Below the pieces are notes generated by a model, which was given only the letters and a program-made list of their open reading frames with translations, was not told the origin of the DNA and did not search any database. Positions 1 through 9,080 of a stretch of DNA of 64,000 nucleotides are shown here, in pieces. The stretch lies in the NCBI GenBank assembly GCA_937876245.1, contig CALEGP010000004.1:16284-80283 (forward strand), given 5' to 3'. Source of the DNA: an uncultured Actinomycetes bacterium. Lineage in GTDB: Bacteria > Actinomycetota > Actinomycetes > Nanopelagicales > Nanopelagicaceae. Every line of letters starts with the position of its first letter. Position 1 is the first letter of the stretch. The position numbers and the translations under genes were made by a program.

Positions 1-304
1 ATCCGTAAAATGGGGCAACAACAGTTATTCTCTTCGCTGATGCGCGCTTTAGAGCATCAACCATAATTAACTGTTCCATGATTTGCTTATTAACTGGCGC
101 GCAGTGCGATTGGATTACAAAGGCATCACTGCCGCGAACACTTTCTTCAAAGCGAACAAATATCTCGCCATTTGCAAAATCATAAGCAGATGTTGGAGTA
201 ATCGGAATACCGAGTTCAGCAGCGACACCTTCGGCCAACTCTGGATATCCGCGCCCGGTAAATATCCGTAGTCGCTTTTCCGAGGTAAGTCGAAGTTCGC
301 TCAT
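1..304 (-). CDS. prs: Ribose-phosphate pyrophosphokinase, N-terminal part (cut by window edge)
   Basis: This enzyme makes PRPP from ribose 5-phosphate and ATP, the activated sugar for purine, pyrimidine, histidine and NAD synthesis in the cytosol. About 101 N-terminal residues are visible. They begin MSELRLTSEKRL and contain the family features RIFTGRGYPELA, DFANGEIFVRFEESVRG and VIQSHCAPVNKQIMEQLIMVDALK; the remainder lies beyond base 1. The ATG at 304 sits three bases after the glmU stop on the same strand, so the two are cotranscribed, as in many actinobacteria. The reading is open to the window edge. The call is secure although the active-site C-terminal half cannot be checked. Confidence 0.93.
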   Translation of the reverse strand, partial: MSELRLTSEKRLRIFTGRGYPELAEGVAAELGIPITPTSAYDFANGEIFVRFEESVRGSDAFVIQSHCAPVNKQIMEQLIMVDALKRASAKRITVVAPFYG

Positions 305-307
305 GTT

Positions 308-1750
308 TTAGCTCCCTTGTTCCGAGGATTCATTGGCGCCGGCGGCTTTTGCTACCTGCGCAGATTTAGTTCCCGATCTTTTGCGAAGTACCCAGCCAAG
401 AATATTGCGTTGCTTGGATCTGGCAAAACCCATCGCGCCAGCTGGAATATCATCAGTAATTACTGAGCCTGCGGCAGTGTAAGCGCCGTCGCCAATTGAA
501 ACTGGTGCAACCAGCATTGTGTCGCTGCCAATTCGCACTTCATCTCCAATTTTTGTCTTGTGTTTCTCGACGCCATCGTAATTCACAAAGACTGTGGCAG
601 CGCCAATATTCGTGCCCGAGCCAATTTCAGCGTCACCAACATAGGAAAGGTGTGGAATTTTACTACCCTCACCGATAGTTGAGTTCTTAATTTCGACAAA
701 AGCACCAGCTTTAGCGCCTTCTCCTAAGTTTGTTCCCGCCCTCAAATAGGAATATGGTCCTACGCTTGCGCCGGCGCCGATCGTGCAATCAACGCAGTTA
801 GATTCGATAACTGAAGCGCTAGAGCCGACCTTTACATTCATCAATGTTGTTCGCGGCCCGATGATTGCTTTTGAGCCAATTTTTGTTGTCCCAGCCAGCC
901 AACTTTCTGGAAAAATTGTGGCATCAGAATCAATCTCTACGCTGGCATCAATCCAAGTTGTTGTCGGATCAATAATTTCAACACCATTAATCATGTGTTC
1001 GTAATTAATTCGATCGCGCATGATTGCTGCACATTCAGCAAGTTGTGAGCGATCGTTTATCCCGAGAGTTTCGCTGTAATCATTCGAGAGGATGGCCGCT
1101 GCTCTGCCGCCCGATGCTTTGATATCTGCGATTACATCAGTTAAATAAAGTTCGCCTTGAGAATTATCTGACTTTAACTTTGCAACACTGGTGCGAAGAG
1201 CATCGATATCGAATAAGTAGACTCCGGTGTTAATTTCATCAATCATCTTGATTTCATCTGGGGCATCTAGCTCTTCGATGATCGCGAGAATCTCATCAGC
1301 CTCATTACGCAGAATTCGACCATAGCCAGTTGGGTCTGGAAATTGAGCAGTCAAAACCGAGACTGTATTCTTGCTCTCGGAATGAACATCGATAAATTGC
1401 GCCAAAGTTTCACTGCGAAGAAGTGGCGTATCTCCAGCACATATTAAAACTGTTCCTTTAATTTTCAAATCGGCGAGCGCTACTTGCACTGCATGGCCCG
1501 TCCCATTTCGCTCAGCTTGAAAAATAAACTCAACGGTCGGTGCTATTTGTTTTATATGTTCCTCAACAGAGTCACGAGCTGCGCCAACGACAACGCGCAA
1601 CGTGCCTGGACTTAATTTAGAGACTTGAGAAATCACGTGGTCGATAATCGTTTTTCCTGAAATAAAATGTAAGACTTTTGGCGTCTCTGACTTCATTCGG
1701 GTGCCTTCGCCAGCAGCCAGCACGATCGCTACTTCAAGGGTCTTGGCCAA
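308..1750 (-). CDS. glmU: Bifunctional UDP-N-acetylglucosamine pyrophosphorylase / glucosamine-1-phosphate N-acetyltransferase
   Basis: GlmU acetylates glucosamine 1-phosphate and then uridylylates it to UDP-GlcNAc for peptidoglycan. The N-terminal nucleotidyltransferase shows LAAGEGTRMKSETPKVL near residue 10. The C-terminal left-handed beta helix (from about residue 255) carries the acetyltransferase signature HLSYVGDAEIG with its catalytic histidine. I place the start at the TTG at 1750 (MAKTLEVAIVL, 480 aa), preceded by GGGAG at good spacing. The frame stays open upstream to 1831, but that extension would run through tRNA-Gln and has no family similarity. Length fits the family. It lies between the tRNA and prs on one strand. 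Confidence 0.95.
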   Translation of the reverse strand: MAKTLEVAIVLAAGEGTRMKSETPKVLHFISGKTIIDHVISQVSKLSPGTLRVVVGAARDSVEEHIKQIAPTVEFIFQAERNGTGHAVQVALADLKIKGTVLICAGDTPLLRSETLAQFIDVHSESKNTVSVLTAQFPDPTGYGRILRNEADEILAIIEELDAPDEIKMIDEINTGVYLFDIDALRTSVAKLKSDNSQGELYLTDVIADIKASGGRAAAILSNDYSETLGINDRSQLAECAAIMRDRINYEHMINGVEIIDPTTTWIDASVEIDSDATIFPESWLAGTTKIGSKAIIGPRTTLMNVKVGSSASVIESNCVDCTIGAGASVGPYSYLRAGTNLGEGAKAGAFVEIKNSTIGEGSKIPHLSYVGDAEIGSGTNIGAATVFVNYDGVEKHKTKIGDEVRIGSDTMLVAPVSIGDGAYTAAGSVITDDIPAGAMGFARSKQRNILGWVLRKRSGTKSAQVAKAAGANESSEQGS

Positions 1751-1789
1751 GTTCGACTCCCGTCTATTGAGACTTCTGATGCGAGCTGG

Positions 1790-1864
1790 TGGCTCCGCCA
1801 CCAGGTATCGATCCTGGACCCTGGGCTTCAAAGGCCCATGTGCTAGCCACTACACAATGGCGGA
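1790..1864 (-). tRNA. tRNA-Gln (anticodon TTG)
   Basis: The minus strand folds as a cloverleaf: acceptor TCCGCCA with TGGCGGA, D stem GTGT/GCAC, anticodon stem TGGGC/GCCCA around loop CTTTGAA (anticodon TTG) and T stem CCAGG/CCTGG. The discriminator is G. The CCA end is encoded (1790-1792); without it the gene is 1793-1864. It lies 40 bases upstream of the glmU start on the same strand, so both may share a transcript. Confidence 0.95.
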
Positions 1865-1932
1865 ACCTGAATTCTCCCTTATAAATGCGAATACCACCAA
1901 ACTCACCGCAAATTTGGTGCAGCAATTCTTTC

Positions 1933-2853
1933 CTAGAGCGTTTCTACTACTCGGGCCCCATGCACTGGGCCACTTGCACGGACAACGCCAGCCACAACCC
2001 CGCTGGAACTCAGTGCCACGGTTAAATCCATCGACTTCTCTTCATCCTCTGCTAGAAATGCAACTGTTGGTCCAGATCCCGAAACAATTACGCCAAGTGC
2101 GCCATAGTCACGACCAACATCTAAAACTAATCGCAGGGCTGGGCGCAAGGAACATGCCGCCGCTTGCAAATCATTTGAAAGAGCAGCACCTAGCGCAGTT
2201 GGATCTCCAGCACGCAGAGCCTGCATCATTGATTCACTAACTTGTGGTTGGGCAATATCTAGACCTTCGCGCAATCGATCACACTCTTGATAAACCGCAG
2301 GAGTTGAAAGCCCTTGACTAGAAAGAGCGAGTACCCAGTGATAATTTCCACGACTTAGCGCTGGAGTTAATTGGTCGCCACGACCTCGGCCAATTGCAGT
2401 TCCGCCAGAAATTCCAAATGGAACATCGCTGCCAAGTTTTGCCGCGATCCCTTCCATTTCATCTCTTGAAAGCCCGATTTCAAATAACGCGTCCATCGCC
2501 ACAATTACGCCAGCGGCATCAGCACTTCCCCCGGCCATTCCGCCAGCAACTGGTATCTCTTTTTTCAAGTGAATTGCTAAGTCGGTCGAAAGATCAAATT
2601 TCTCCGTCATTAACTTTGCGGCCCGCATCGCTAGATTTTCGTTATTGATAGGAACTCCACCGGAAGTCGAGCCAGAAAGTGATAATAGAATTCCTGAGTT
2701 CTCTTGCGCAAATTTAACGCTCACATCATCAAAAAGTGAGATCGCTTGAAAAACTGTAGTAACTTCATGAAAACCATCACTGCCAAGTGGACCAACGGCC
2801 AGCTGCAAATTTATTTTTGCTGGGACTCTTACTACTACTCCGCTGGTGCTCAT
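1933..2853 (-). CDS. ispE: 4-diphosphocytidyl-2-C-methyl-D-erythritol kinase
   Basis: IspE phosphorylates CDP-methylerythritol, the fourth step of the MEP isoprenoid pathway. It is a GHMP-superfamily kinase of 306 aa. It starts with the family motif VRVPAKINLQLAVG near residue 8 and has the ATP loop as AGGMAGGSADAAG near residue 105; a late glycine-rich motif, GVIVSGSGPTVA, lies near residue 255. Its start overlaps the rsmA stop by four bases (ATGA), giving translational coupling. The ispDF fusion at 46008-47174 supplies the flanking steps of the same pathway. Confidence 0.95.
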   Translation of the reverse strand: MSTSGVVVRVPAKINLQLAVGPLGSDGFHEVTTVFQAISLFDDVSVKFAQENSGILLSLSGSTSGGVPINNENLAMRAAKLMTEKFDLSTDLAIHLKKEIPVAGGMAGGSADAAGVIVAMDALFEIGLSRDEMEGIAAKLGSDVPFGISGGTAIGRGRGDQLTPALSRGNYHWVLALSSQGLSTPAVYQECDRLREGLDIAQPQVSESMMQALRAGDPTALGAALSNDLQAAACSLRPALRLVLDVGRDYGALGVIVSGSGPTVAFLAEDEEKSMDLTVALSSSGVVAGVVRASGPVHGARVVETL

Positions 2854-3689
2854 TTAGAAAGAGTAATCGCAATCTTGATAAAATCAGAGAGTTCTAAAGC
2901 CTCGCCCCGAATTGTTGGGTCTATACCGCTAGTTTCTATAATCTCGCTAGCTTGTGCGCTTCCCCCGCATAGGGTACTTAAGGCGGCCCGCATCATTTTC
3001 CGGCGCTGAGCAAATGCTGCATCAATAATTTTAAAAGTTGATTTTCGAAGTTCTTCGTTGCCGGCGCTGGGGTGACGAACAAAACGAACGAGTGAAGAAT
3101 CCACGTTAGGGAGTGGCCAAAAGATTGACCTGCTGACCGTTCCTGCCGAGCTTAGCTCGGCCCACCAGGCTGCTTTCACTGAGGGACTGCCATAAGTTTT
3201 ATTATTTGGTTTCGCCACTAACCGATCAGCGACTTCACTTTGCACCATAACAACTCCGGATCCTAGAGTTGGAAAGAGCTCCAGGAACCGAAGTAGTACT
3301 GGTACTGAGATGTTATATGGCAAATTTGCTACAAGGACTGTTGGATCAAATGGAAGGGCGCAAACTCCCATCGCATCTTCACAAAGAATAGTTAATTTAC
3401 TTGGATCAAAACCATGGCGTTCTGCCGTCATCGGCAGTTCTGCCGCCAGCCGGCTATCAATTTCAATTGCCACGACCTTATCTGCGACTTCAAGCGCGGC
3501 AAGAGTTAGAGAACCAAGACCCGGGCCAATTTCAAGTACGACATCCTCCGAAATAACTCCTGCGCTCTTAACTATCTTCCGACAAGTGTTGGCATCAACG
3601 ACAAAATTCTGACCTAGTTTCTTGGTCGGGCGCACTCCGATTCGTTCGGCAATTTCCCGTATCTCGGCAGCTCCAAGTAATCCGCTCAT
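2850..3689 (-). CDS. rsmA: 16S rRNA (adenine1518/1519-N6)-dimethyltransferase
   Basis: RsmA (KsgA) dimethylates two adjacent adenines in helix 45 of 16S rRNA using S-adenosylmethionine. The 279-aa protein shows KKLGQNFVVD near residue 24, the SAM motif VLEIGPGLGSLT near residue 52 and the catalytic NLPYNIS near residue 122. It abuts tatD with no spacing and overlaps ispE by four bases. In mycobacteria a resuscitation-promoting factor gene separates tatD from rsmA; none is present here. Confidence 0.95.
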   Translation of the reverse strand: MSGLLGAAEIREIAERIGVRPTKKLGQNFVVDANTCRKIVKSAGVISEDVVLEIGPGLGSLTLAALEVADKVVAIEIDSRLAAELPMTAERHGFDPSKLTILCEDAMGVCALPFDPTVLVANLPYNISVPVLLRFLELFPTLGSGVVMVQSEVADRLVAKPNNKTYGSPSVKAAWWAELSSAGTVSRSIFWPLPNVDSSLVRFVRHPSAGNEELRKSTFKIIDAAFAQRRKMMRAALSTLCGGSAQASEIIETSGIDPTIRGEALELSDFIKIAITLSK

Positions 3690-4544
3690 CTAGGAGAATG
3701 GTCCGAATAGTCGTTCGCAATTATTTGATATTGCAGTTGCGAGAAAATCCAAATCCTCGCCACGTTCCTCTGCCATAAACCGCAAAATTGTTGGGATCTG
3801 TGCCGGAGTATTTAGCGCACCTCGGTGTGGCATGGGTGCTAGAAATGGCGAATCTGTTTCTACCAATAATTGATCATGGGGCACGAGCTTTACCGCTTCT
3901 CGCAAATCTGGCGCATTTTTAAAGGTTAACGTTCCGGCAAATGAGAGGACATAACCTTTTTCAATGCATTCTCGCGCCATCTGTACATCCCCTGAATAGC
4001 AATGAAAAATCGTAATCTCTGGTGCTCCTTCTTGCTCTAATACATCTAGAACATCGCGATGGGCATCCCGATCATGGATTACTAGCGCTTTATTAACCTG
4101 CTTTGCTAATGCAATATGGCGGCGAAAAGAATATTTTTGTCGTTCTTGAAGTGCAGGCTCGGTCCGAAAATAATCCAAACCTGTCTCACCAATTGCCCGA
4201 ACTCTTGGATGTTTCGCCAACTTTTCAATTATCGCAAGGTCTGCTTCCAGATCATTAACCACGGGCGCTTCATTGGGATGCAGGGCAACTGCAGCTAGAA
4301 CATTTGGCCAACTCTCTGCCATTTTTACGCACCATTCGGATTGTTCGGCTGAGTATCCAACTTGAACAACGCGATCTATGCCGACACTTTTTGCATCTTC
4401 CAAAACCTTGCCAACTTCTGGTGAATCTGGGGCAGTATTTGTAACAATTTCAATATGCGCGTGTGCATCCACACACTTAACTCTCAGCGGCTCTGGAAGT
4501 GGTGCTAGTTGGCGATCAATATCCCGATTGTGACGATCTGCCAT
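3690..4544 (-). CDS. tatD: TatD family metal-dependent hydrolase (DNase)
   Basis: TatD proteins are TIM-barrel metallohydrolases with 3'-5' exonuclease activity on nucleic acids. The 284-aa sequence has the metal-binding DAHAHIE near residue 26, GETGLDYFRTEPALQERQ near residue 118, FHCYSGD, and the late ETDSPFLAPMPHRG motif. The precise biological substrate is unknown in most organisms. It sits three bases downstream of metG and directly against rsmA, within the rsmI-metG-tatD-rsmA-ispE cluster typical of actinobacteria. Confidence 0.92.
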   Translation of the reverse strand: MADRHNRDIDRQLAPLPEPLRVKCVDAHAHIEIVTNTAPDSPEVGKVLEDAKSVGIDRVVQVGYSAEQSEWCVKMAESWPNVLAAVALHPNEAPVVNDLEADLAIIEKLAKHPRVRAIGETGLDYFRTEPALQERQKYSFRRHIALAKQVNKALVIHDRDAHRDVLDVLEQEGAPEITIFHCYSGDVQMARECIEKGYVLSFAGTLTFKNAPDLREAVKLVPHDQLLVETDSPFLAPMPHRGALNTPAQIPTILRFMAEERGEDLDFLATAISNNCERLFGPFS

Positions 4545-4547
4545 CTG

Positions 4548-6098
4548 TTATTCCAGCCTTGGGAAAAGGACTGCGCCTTTAGTCACTTTGCAACCAGCTG
4601 GCAATATGCCCCAATTCGAGACATCTGAAATCTTTTGCTCACCAATTTTACCTAGCGCTACATCTGCCCCAAGTGATGCCCAAAGAATTTCAGTAGTCGC
4701 AGGCATTATCGGGTGCAACAAAACCGCAAGAGCCCGAATCGCATCGGCCGTGTTATATAAAATTTCATTCAACTCGAGAACTCGAGTGGGGTCTTTTGCA
4801 ACTGCCCATGGCTCTTTCTCTGTGACATAGCCATTTACTCGCTTACAGAACTCCATAATCGCATTAATTCCACTTTGGAAATCAAGGGCAAGGATCGCTT
4901 TATCTGCAGCAATAGCAGTTTCCGTTAACATCTTGGCCAAGCCAACATCATTGGCAACGTCTGGAATTTTCCCGTCACAATATTTTTCGATCATTGCAAT
5001 CAATCGAGATGCCAAGTTGCCAAAGTCATTGGCTAGCTCGCTGGTATACCGAGCCGACATATCTTCCCAAGAAAATGAACCATCTGTGCCGAATGGAATA
5101 GCGCGTAAAAAGTAATACCTAAAAGCATCTACCCCGAAGTGATCAGTAATATCACTTGGCGCAATCCCAGTCAGTTTTGACTTACTCATTTTCTCGCCGC
5201 CGACTAATAACCATCCATGTGCAAAAATTTTCTTCGGGATTGCAATATTTGCCGCCATTAACATTGCTGGCCAAATTACTGCGTGAAAACGCAGAATATC
5301 CTTACCTACCAAGTGAACATCTGCCGGCCAAGTACTTGTAAATTTCTTTCCGCCCTCAGAATCAGGATCATCACCTAGTCCAACGGCGGTTGCATAATTG
5401 AGAAGAGCATCGAACCAAACATAAATTACCTGCTTGGTATCCCATGGCACTGGGATTCCCCAATCAAAAGTAGAGCGTGAAATTGAAAGATCTCGTACCC
5501 CACTCTCCAAGAAAGCGATTACTTCGTTGCGCGCACTTGCTGGCTCGCAAGCTTCAGGATTGTTCTTATAGTGTTCGAGTAACTGTGGAACAAAAGCTGA
5601 AAGTTTAAAAAACCAATTATCTTCAGAGAGCATCTCAACCGGCTTGCCGTGAACTTTGCACTTGCCTTCATCGAGATCGCCAGGGAGCTTAAATTCTTCG
5701 CATCCAATGCAGTAGGGGCCCTCAAATTTTCCAGCGTAGATATAGCCATTATCTTTCAATAGAGTCATAAATCTTTGAACACGTTCTTCATGTCTAGGTT
5801 CGGTTGTCCGGATAAAATCATCGTTGGCGATATTTAACGCTCTCCAATTTGGCTTCCACGCATCAGTAACTAGCCGATCACACCAATCTTGGGGTGAAAC
5901 GTTATTTGCTGCCGCAGTGTTCATGACTTTCTCGCCATGCTCATCTGTACCAGTTAGGAACCAAACACTTTCCCCACGTTGACGATGCCACCTGGTAAGT
6001 ACATCACCAGCTACGGTCGTATAGGCGTGGCCAATATGAGGGGCATCATTTACATAATAAATTGGCGTTGTTAAATAGAAAGATTTTTCTGCGCTCAT
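4548..6098 (-). CDS. metG: Methionine--tRNA ligase
   Basis: MetRS charges tRNA(Met). The 516-aa class I synthetase has the HIGH motif as PHIGHAYTTVAGD near residue 20 and KMSKS in GEKMSKSKLTG near residue 305. A partial zinc knuckle, CIGCEEF followed by GKCKVHG, lies near residues 130-155. The C-terminal tRNA-binding extension seen in some bacteria is absent, as in other short MetRS. Its start overlaps the rsmI stop by four bases. Confidence 0.96.
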   Translation of the reverse strand: MSAEKSFYLTTPIYYVNDAPHIGHAYTTVAGDVLTRWHRQRGESVWFLTGTDEHGEKVMNTAAANNVSPQDWCDRLVTDAWKPNWRALNIANDDFIRTTEPRHEERVQRFMTLLKDNGYIYAGKFEGPYCIGCEEFKLPGDLDEGKCKVHGKPVEMLSEDNWFFKLSAFVPQLLEHYKNNPEACEPASARNEVIAFLESGVRDLSISRSTFDWGIPVPWDTKQVIYVWFDALLNYATAVGLGDDPDSEGGKKFTSTWPADVHLVGKDILRFHAVIWPAMLMAANIAIPKKIFAHGWLLVGGEKMSKSKLTGIAPSDITDHFGVDAFRYYFLRAIPFGTDGSFSWEDMSARYTSELANDFGNLASRLIAMIEKYCDGKIPDVANDVGLAKMLTETAIAADKAILALDFQSGINAIMEFCKRVNGYVTEKEPWAVAKDPTRVLELNEILYNTADAIRALAVLLHPIMPATTEILWASLGADVALGKIGEQKISDVSNWGILPAGCKVTKGAVLFPRLE

Positions 6099-6943
6099 AG
6101 CCCCAGCCTATCTTGTGATTTGTAGGTAACCATTGCGTCAAAGACCTCTCTTTTGGCAACACCAGATAATCTGGCGACTTCAGCTATTGCTTCCTTGCGC
6201 GAAATTCCGGCGGCCTCTTGCTTTAAAACTTCTGAAATTAAATCTTCCGACGAAAACTGCCTTGAATCGGGATCAAAGCCAGCAAATACCAAAGTAATCT
6301 CGCCTAAAATTTCTTTCGAGCTTGCCCACTCGTGAAGTGTTTCAAGATCTCCTCGAATCACTTCCTCGTAAGTTTTCGTCATTTCCCTACAGATTGCGCC
6401 AAGACGATTCGGCCCTAACTCCGATTTTGCATCCGCCAGAGAATCAAGAAGTCGATGTGGCGCTTCAAAAAAGATTATGGTGCGCGTTTCAGTGGCCAGA
6501 TTTGCGAACCAAGATTTGCGAGCCCCGCCAGTTCTTGGAGCAAAACCTTCAAAACAGAATCGATCACTGGGTAGACCGGAGAGTAAAAGTGCGGTAGTCA
6601 CTGCACTTGGACCTGGTAGAACTTTAATTCGAATATTCTTCTCAACTGCAGCTCTAGCTAGGCGAAACCCAGGATCGCTGATACCAGGAGCCCCTGCGTC
6701 GGTTACTACTAATAAATCAGAACCGCTCTCCAGAATCTTTACTAGCTCCTCAAGCCGTTCAATTTCATTTCCCTCAAAAAATGAAATAACTTTTGCGGAA
6801 AATATAACTCCAAGGTCAGAGCACAGGCGAGAAAATTTTCTAGAATCTTCAGCAGCGATAAATTTTGCCGAGGTAATGGCATCTTTAAGGCTCTGCGAAG
6901 CATCCAAGGGATTACCTAATGGAATCGCAGCGAGAATTAGCAT
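6095..6943 (-). CDS. rsmI: 16S rRNA (cytidine1402-2'-O)-methyltransferase
   Basis: RsmI methylates the ribose of C1402 in the decoding centre. The 282-aa protein belongs to the tetrapyrrole-methylase fold: AAIPLGNPLDAS at the N-terminus, AAEDSRKFSRL near residue 31, and VVTDAGAPGISDPG near residue 78. The C-terminal region has the small helical domain (SRKEAIAEVARLSGVAKREVF). It is the first gene of the minus-strand cluster and is divergent from the mannosyltransferase gene at 6976, with 32 bases between the starts. Confidence 0.94.
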   Translation of the reverse strand: MLILAAIPLGNPLDASQSLKDAITSAKFIAAEDSRKFSRLCSDLGVIFSAKVISFFEGNEIERLEELVKILESGSDLLVVTDAGAPGISDPGFRLARAAVEKNIRIKVLPGPSAVTTALLLSGLPSDRFCFEGFAPRTGGARKSWFANLATETRTIIFFEAPHRLLDSLADAKSELGPNRLGAICREMTKTYEEVIRGDLETLHEWASSKEILGEITLVFAGFDPDSRQFSSEDLISEVLKQEAAGISRKEAIAEVARLSGVAKREVFDAMVTYKSQDRLGL

Positions 6944-6963
6944 TGGGTAATTCTCTCAGGCTT

Positions 6964-6969
6964 TAGGCT
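6964..6969 (+). promoter_or_regulatory. -10 hexamer TAGGCT of a leaderless promoter for the mannosyltransferase gene
   Basis: TAGGCT ends exactly six bases (CTCCCT) before the ATG at 6976, so transcription should begin at the start codon. The same hexamer and a nearly identical spacer precede serC. Confidence 0.6.
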
Positions 6970-6975
6970 CTCCCT

Positions 6976-8238
6976 ATGACCGTCAGGGGCCGAATCTCAA
7001 GGGATTGGGTGATTGCCCTGAGCTTTAGCGCGCTCGGCTTGGCTCTGCGCCTCTGGAACCTTGCCACCCCTAAGGGAAAATATTTCGACGAAATTTATTA
7101 TGCAACGAATGCTCGTTCTCTTCTATCCCACGGAGTTGAATTAGATTCAAAGACGGGGGCAGCTCAATTTATTGTTCATCCTCCTGTTGGAAAATGGCTA
7201 ATCTCCTTTGGGATTAAGTTATTTGGTTACAACGAATTTGGTTGGCGTTTTAGCTCAGCGCTAATTGGTTCGGCCTCAATCGCTCTTATGTATTTCACGG
7301 CCAAAAAGTTATTTAACAACGAGTTTCTAAGTATTTTTGCCACTTTCTTAATCTCGGTTGATGGCTTGCATTTAGTACATTCCAGGATCGCACTTTTAGA
7401 TATATTTCTGCTTTTCTTTATTCAAATTACAGTTCTCGCATTTCTCCACCAAAAATATTGGATCGCCGGGCTTGCTCTGGGGTTGGCGATTTCTACAAAG
7501 TGGAGTGGGCTCTATGTTCTGCTCGCCCTGGCAATATTGGTTTTAACTTTGGACTATCGAAGGAATCGGCTATCTCTGAAAACTTTTTCGGTGCGAATAA
7601 TTCAATTTGGTCTTCTTCCACTTCTTACCTATCTTCTTTCGTGGACCGGTTGGTTTGCCACCACTGGAGGGTGGGATAGAAAATGGTCACCAAACCTTGC
7701 TAAATCTTTCTGGCATTACCATGCTGAGATTTTGGACTTCCATTCCCATTTAACAGACTCCCATCCTTATTCTGCCAACCCCTGGAGCTGGCTTATCCAA
7801 GGGAGGCCAACTTCGTTATTTTATGCGACTCCCAAAGACTGTGGCGCTTCAAGCTGTGCGCAGGAAGTCCTAGCTCTTGGTACACCAATTCTTTGGTGGG
7901 CAGCAACTTTCGGACTCATGGTTACTTTTGGTTACTGGATTAGCAAAAGAGAGTGGGCAGCTGAAATCATTTTGGTTGTTACTGCAGCCAGTTATTTACC
8001 TTGGTTTGCCTTCCAAAAACGGACAATGTTTAGCTTCTATGCAATTTCATTCGAACCATTCTTACTATTGACTCTGGTATATCTCTTGAGCAAAATAGGT
8101 AGAAACCAAAGACAGGTAGCGGTTATTTTTGGAGCGATTGTTCTTGTGAATTTCCTTTATTTTCTCCCGCTATTCCTGGGAATTCCGATTTCATATAACT
8201 CTTGGCGCGACCATATGTGGCTGCCATCCTGGATATAA
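6976..8238 (+). CDS. Dolichyl-phosphate-mannose--protein O-mannosyltransferase (PMT family, GT39)
   Basis: Actinobacterial PMTs transfer mannose from polyprenyl-phosphate-mannose to Ser/Thr of exported proteins at the outer face of the membrane. The 420-aa protein has a short N-terminal cytosolic stretch and about ten hydrophobic segments. The first periplasmic loop has the acidic catalytic motif YFDEIYYA near residue 36 and HPPVGKW near residue 69, both hallmarks of the family. The final segments (LVYLLSKIG, VLVNFLYFLPLFLGIP) match the family C-terminus. It is shorter than mycobacterial Pmt (about 520 aa). It is divergent from rsmI and convergent with glpR. Confidence 0.9.
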   Translation: MTVRGRISRDWVIALSFSALGLALRLWNLATPKGKYFDEIYYATNARSLLSHGVELDSKTGAAQFIVHPPVGKWLISFGIKLFGYNEFGWRFSSALIGSASIALMYFTAKKLFNNEFLSIFATFLISVDGLHLVHSRIALLDIFLLFFIQITVLAFLHQKYWIAGLALGLAISTKWSGLYVLLALAILVLTLDYRRNRLSLKTFSVRIIQFGLLPLLTYLLSWTGWFATTGGWDRKWSPNLAKSFWHYHAEILDFHSHLTDSHPYSANPWSWLIQGRPTSLFYATPKDCGASSCAQEVLALGTPILWWAATFGLMVTFGYWISKREWAAEIILVVTAASYLPWFAFQKRTMFSFYAISFEPFLLLTLVYLLSKIGRNQRQVAVIFGAIVLVNFLYFLPLFLGIPISYNSWRDHMWLPSWI

Positions 8239-8246
8239 AACTTAAA

Positions 8247-9002
8247 TTATTCGTTAACGACGTCAAACCTATTTATTGCTGCGCTCTCTTCAAGTTCCTG
8301 ATCAAATAATTCATCGCGCGATGGCAGTAAATCTTCCTCTATCTGTGCCATTTGAGTGGCGCTCCACGCTCCTGGAATTGTTAGATCAATAATCCGCTCC
8401 GCGCGAAAAGCCTTTGCAGCTGTTACATAAGTTGGTTTAGGAATGCTTGTAGGTTGCCAGCTTGCGCCATCTTTCGGAATTACTACAACTCCTGCGCTAT
8501 CGATTCGCTCGATTAGGGGAATCCAATGTTCTTTATTTTCTGAAATAAAATCAGTTCGCGATGAAAAGGTAACAACATCTAGCGGCTCAGTTACTACGCT
8601 TGCCGAAGAAATTTGTTGGAATGCTTTTACTCTTCTCTGTTTGACTTGACTTGCAACTATTTGACGCCGAACATGTAAAACATAAATTCCTAGCGCTGTT
8701 ATCGGTAAAAATATTATGGAGCCTGAGATCGTTGCAAATGCCCAAAGCGCTACAATGGTTAAGAGTAAAAAAGTTAAGGCAGAAAATATTATTCGGCGAT
8801 TTGTAATTTGTTTTTGAATTTTAATCTTCTCACCAGTACTTGAAAGTAAATTTATTGAACCATTTTCACCAACTACTCGCATCGCACTCTTATATCTTTC
8901 CGCAGATTTACCTGAAGTTTCGTCGTGGCTTGTAATCCATTTGGGCAGAAAATAAGCTGCCCACATCCCGAGGATGATTAGATAGATAAAACCGGAGGCC
9001 AT
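8247..9002 (-). CDS. GlpR-like membrane protein (probable receptor for the MoeA-like Glp protein)
   Basis: The 251-aa protein has one N-terminal membrane segment (residues 4-20, followed by PKWI), a cytosolic stretch, and a second hydrophobic pair around residues 72-112 ending in basic residues (HVRRQ). A soluble C-terminal tail contains WQPTSIPKPTYVTAAKA and an acidic end. This layout and its place downstream of rimJ and a moeA-like gene match the corynebacterial GLPR protein, which binds Glp and links it to division and polar growth. The function is inferred from context and architecture rather than from a catalytic motif. It could have diverged in role. Confidence 0.72.
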   Translation of the reverse strand: MASGFIYLIILGMWAAYFLPKWITSHDETSGKSAERYKSAMRVVGENGSINLLSSTGEKIKIQKQITNRRIIFSALTFLLLTIVALWAFATISGSIIFLPITALGIYVLHVRRQIVASQVKQRRVKAFQQISSASVVTEPLDVVTFSSRTDFISENKEHWIPLIERIDSAGVVVIPKDGASWQPTSIPKPTYVTAAKAFRAERIIDLTIPGAWSATQMAQIEEDLLPSRDELFDQELEESAAINRFDVVNE

Positions 9003-9080
9003 AGAGCAAAATGATAAGTATTCGGAGGCTAAAAGGGGGGGATTTAGGCGGTATGTCTTTACTAACCTTATTGCAGGTAT

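Noticed and set aside
1751..1831. Upstream extension of glmU to 507 aa
   Set aside because: It runs through tRNA-Gln, has no family similarity, and a TTG with GGGAG gives the normal N-terminus.
1692..2240. Long plus-strand frame opposite ispE and tRNA-Gln (179 aa)
   Set aside because: It is antisense to conserved genes, Pro/Leu/Gln/His-rich and without domain or start signal: a shadow frame.
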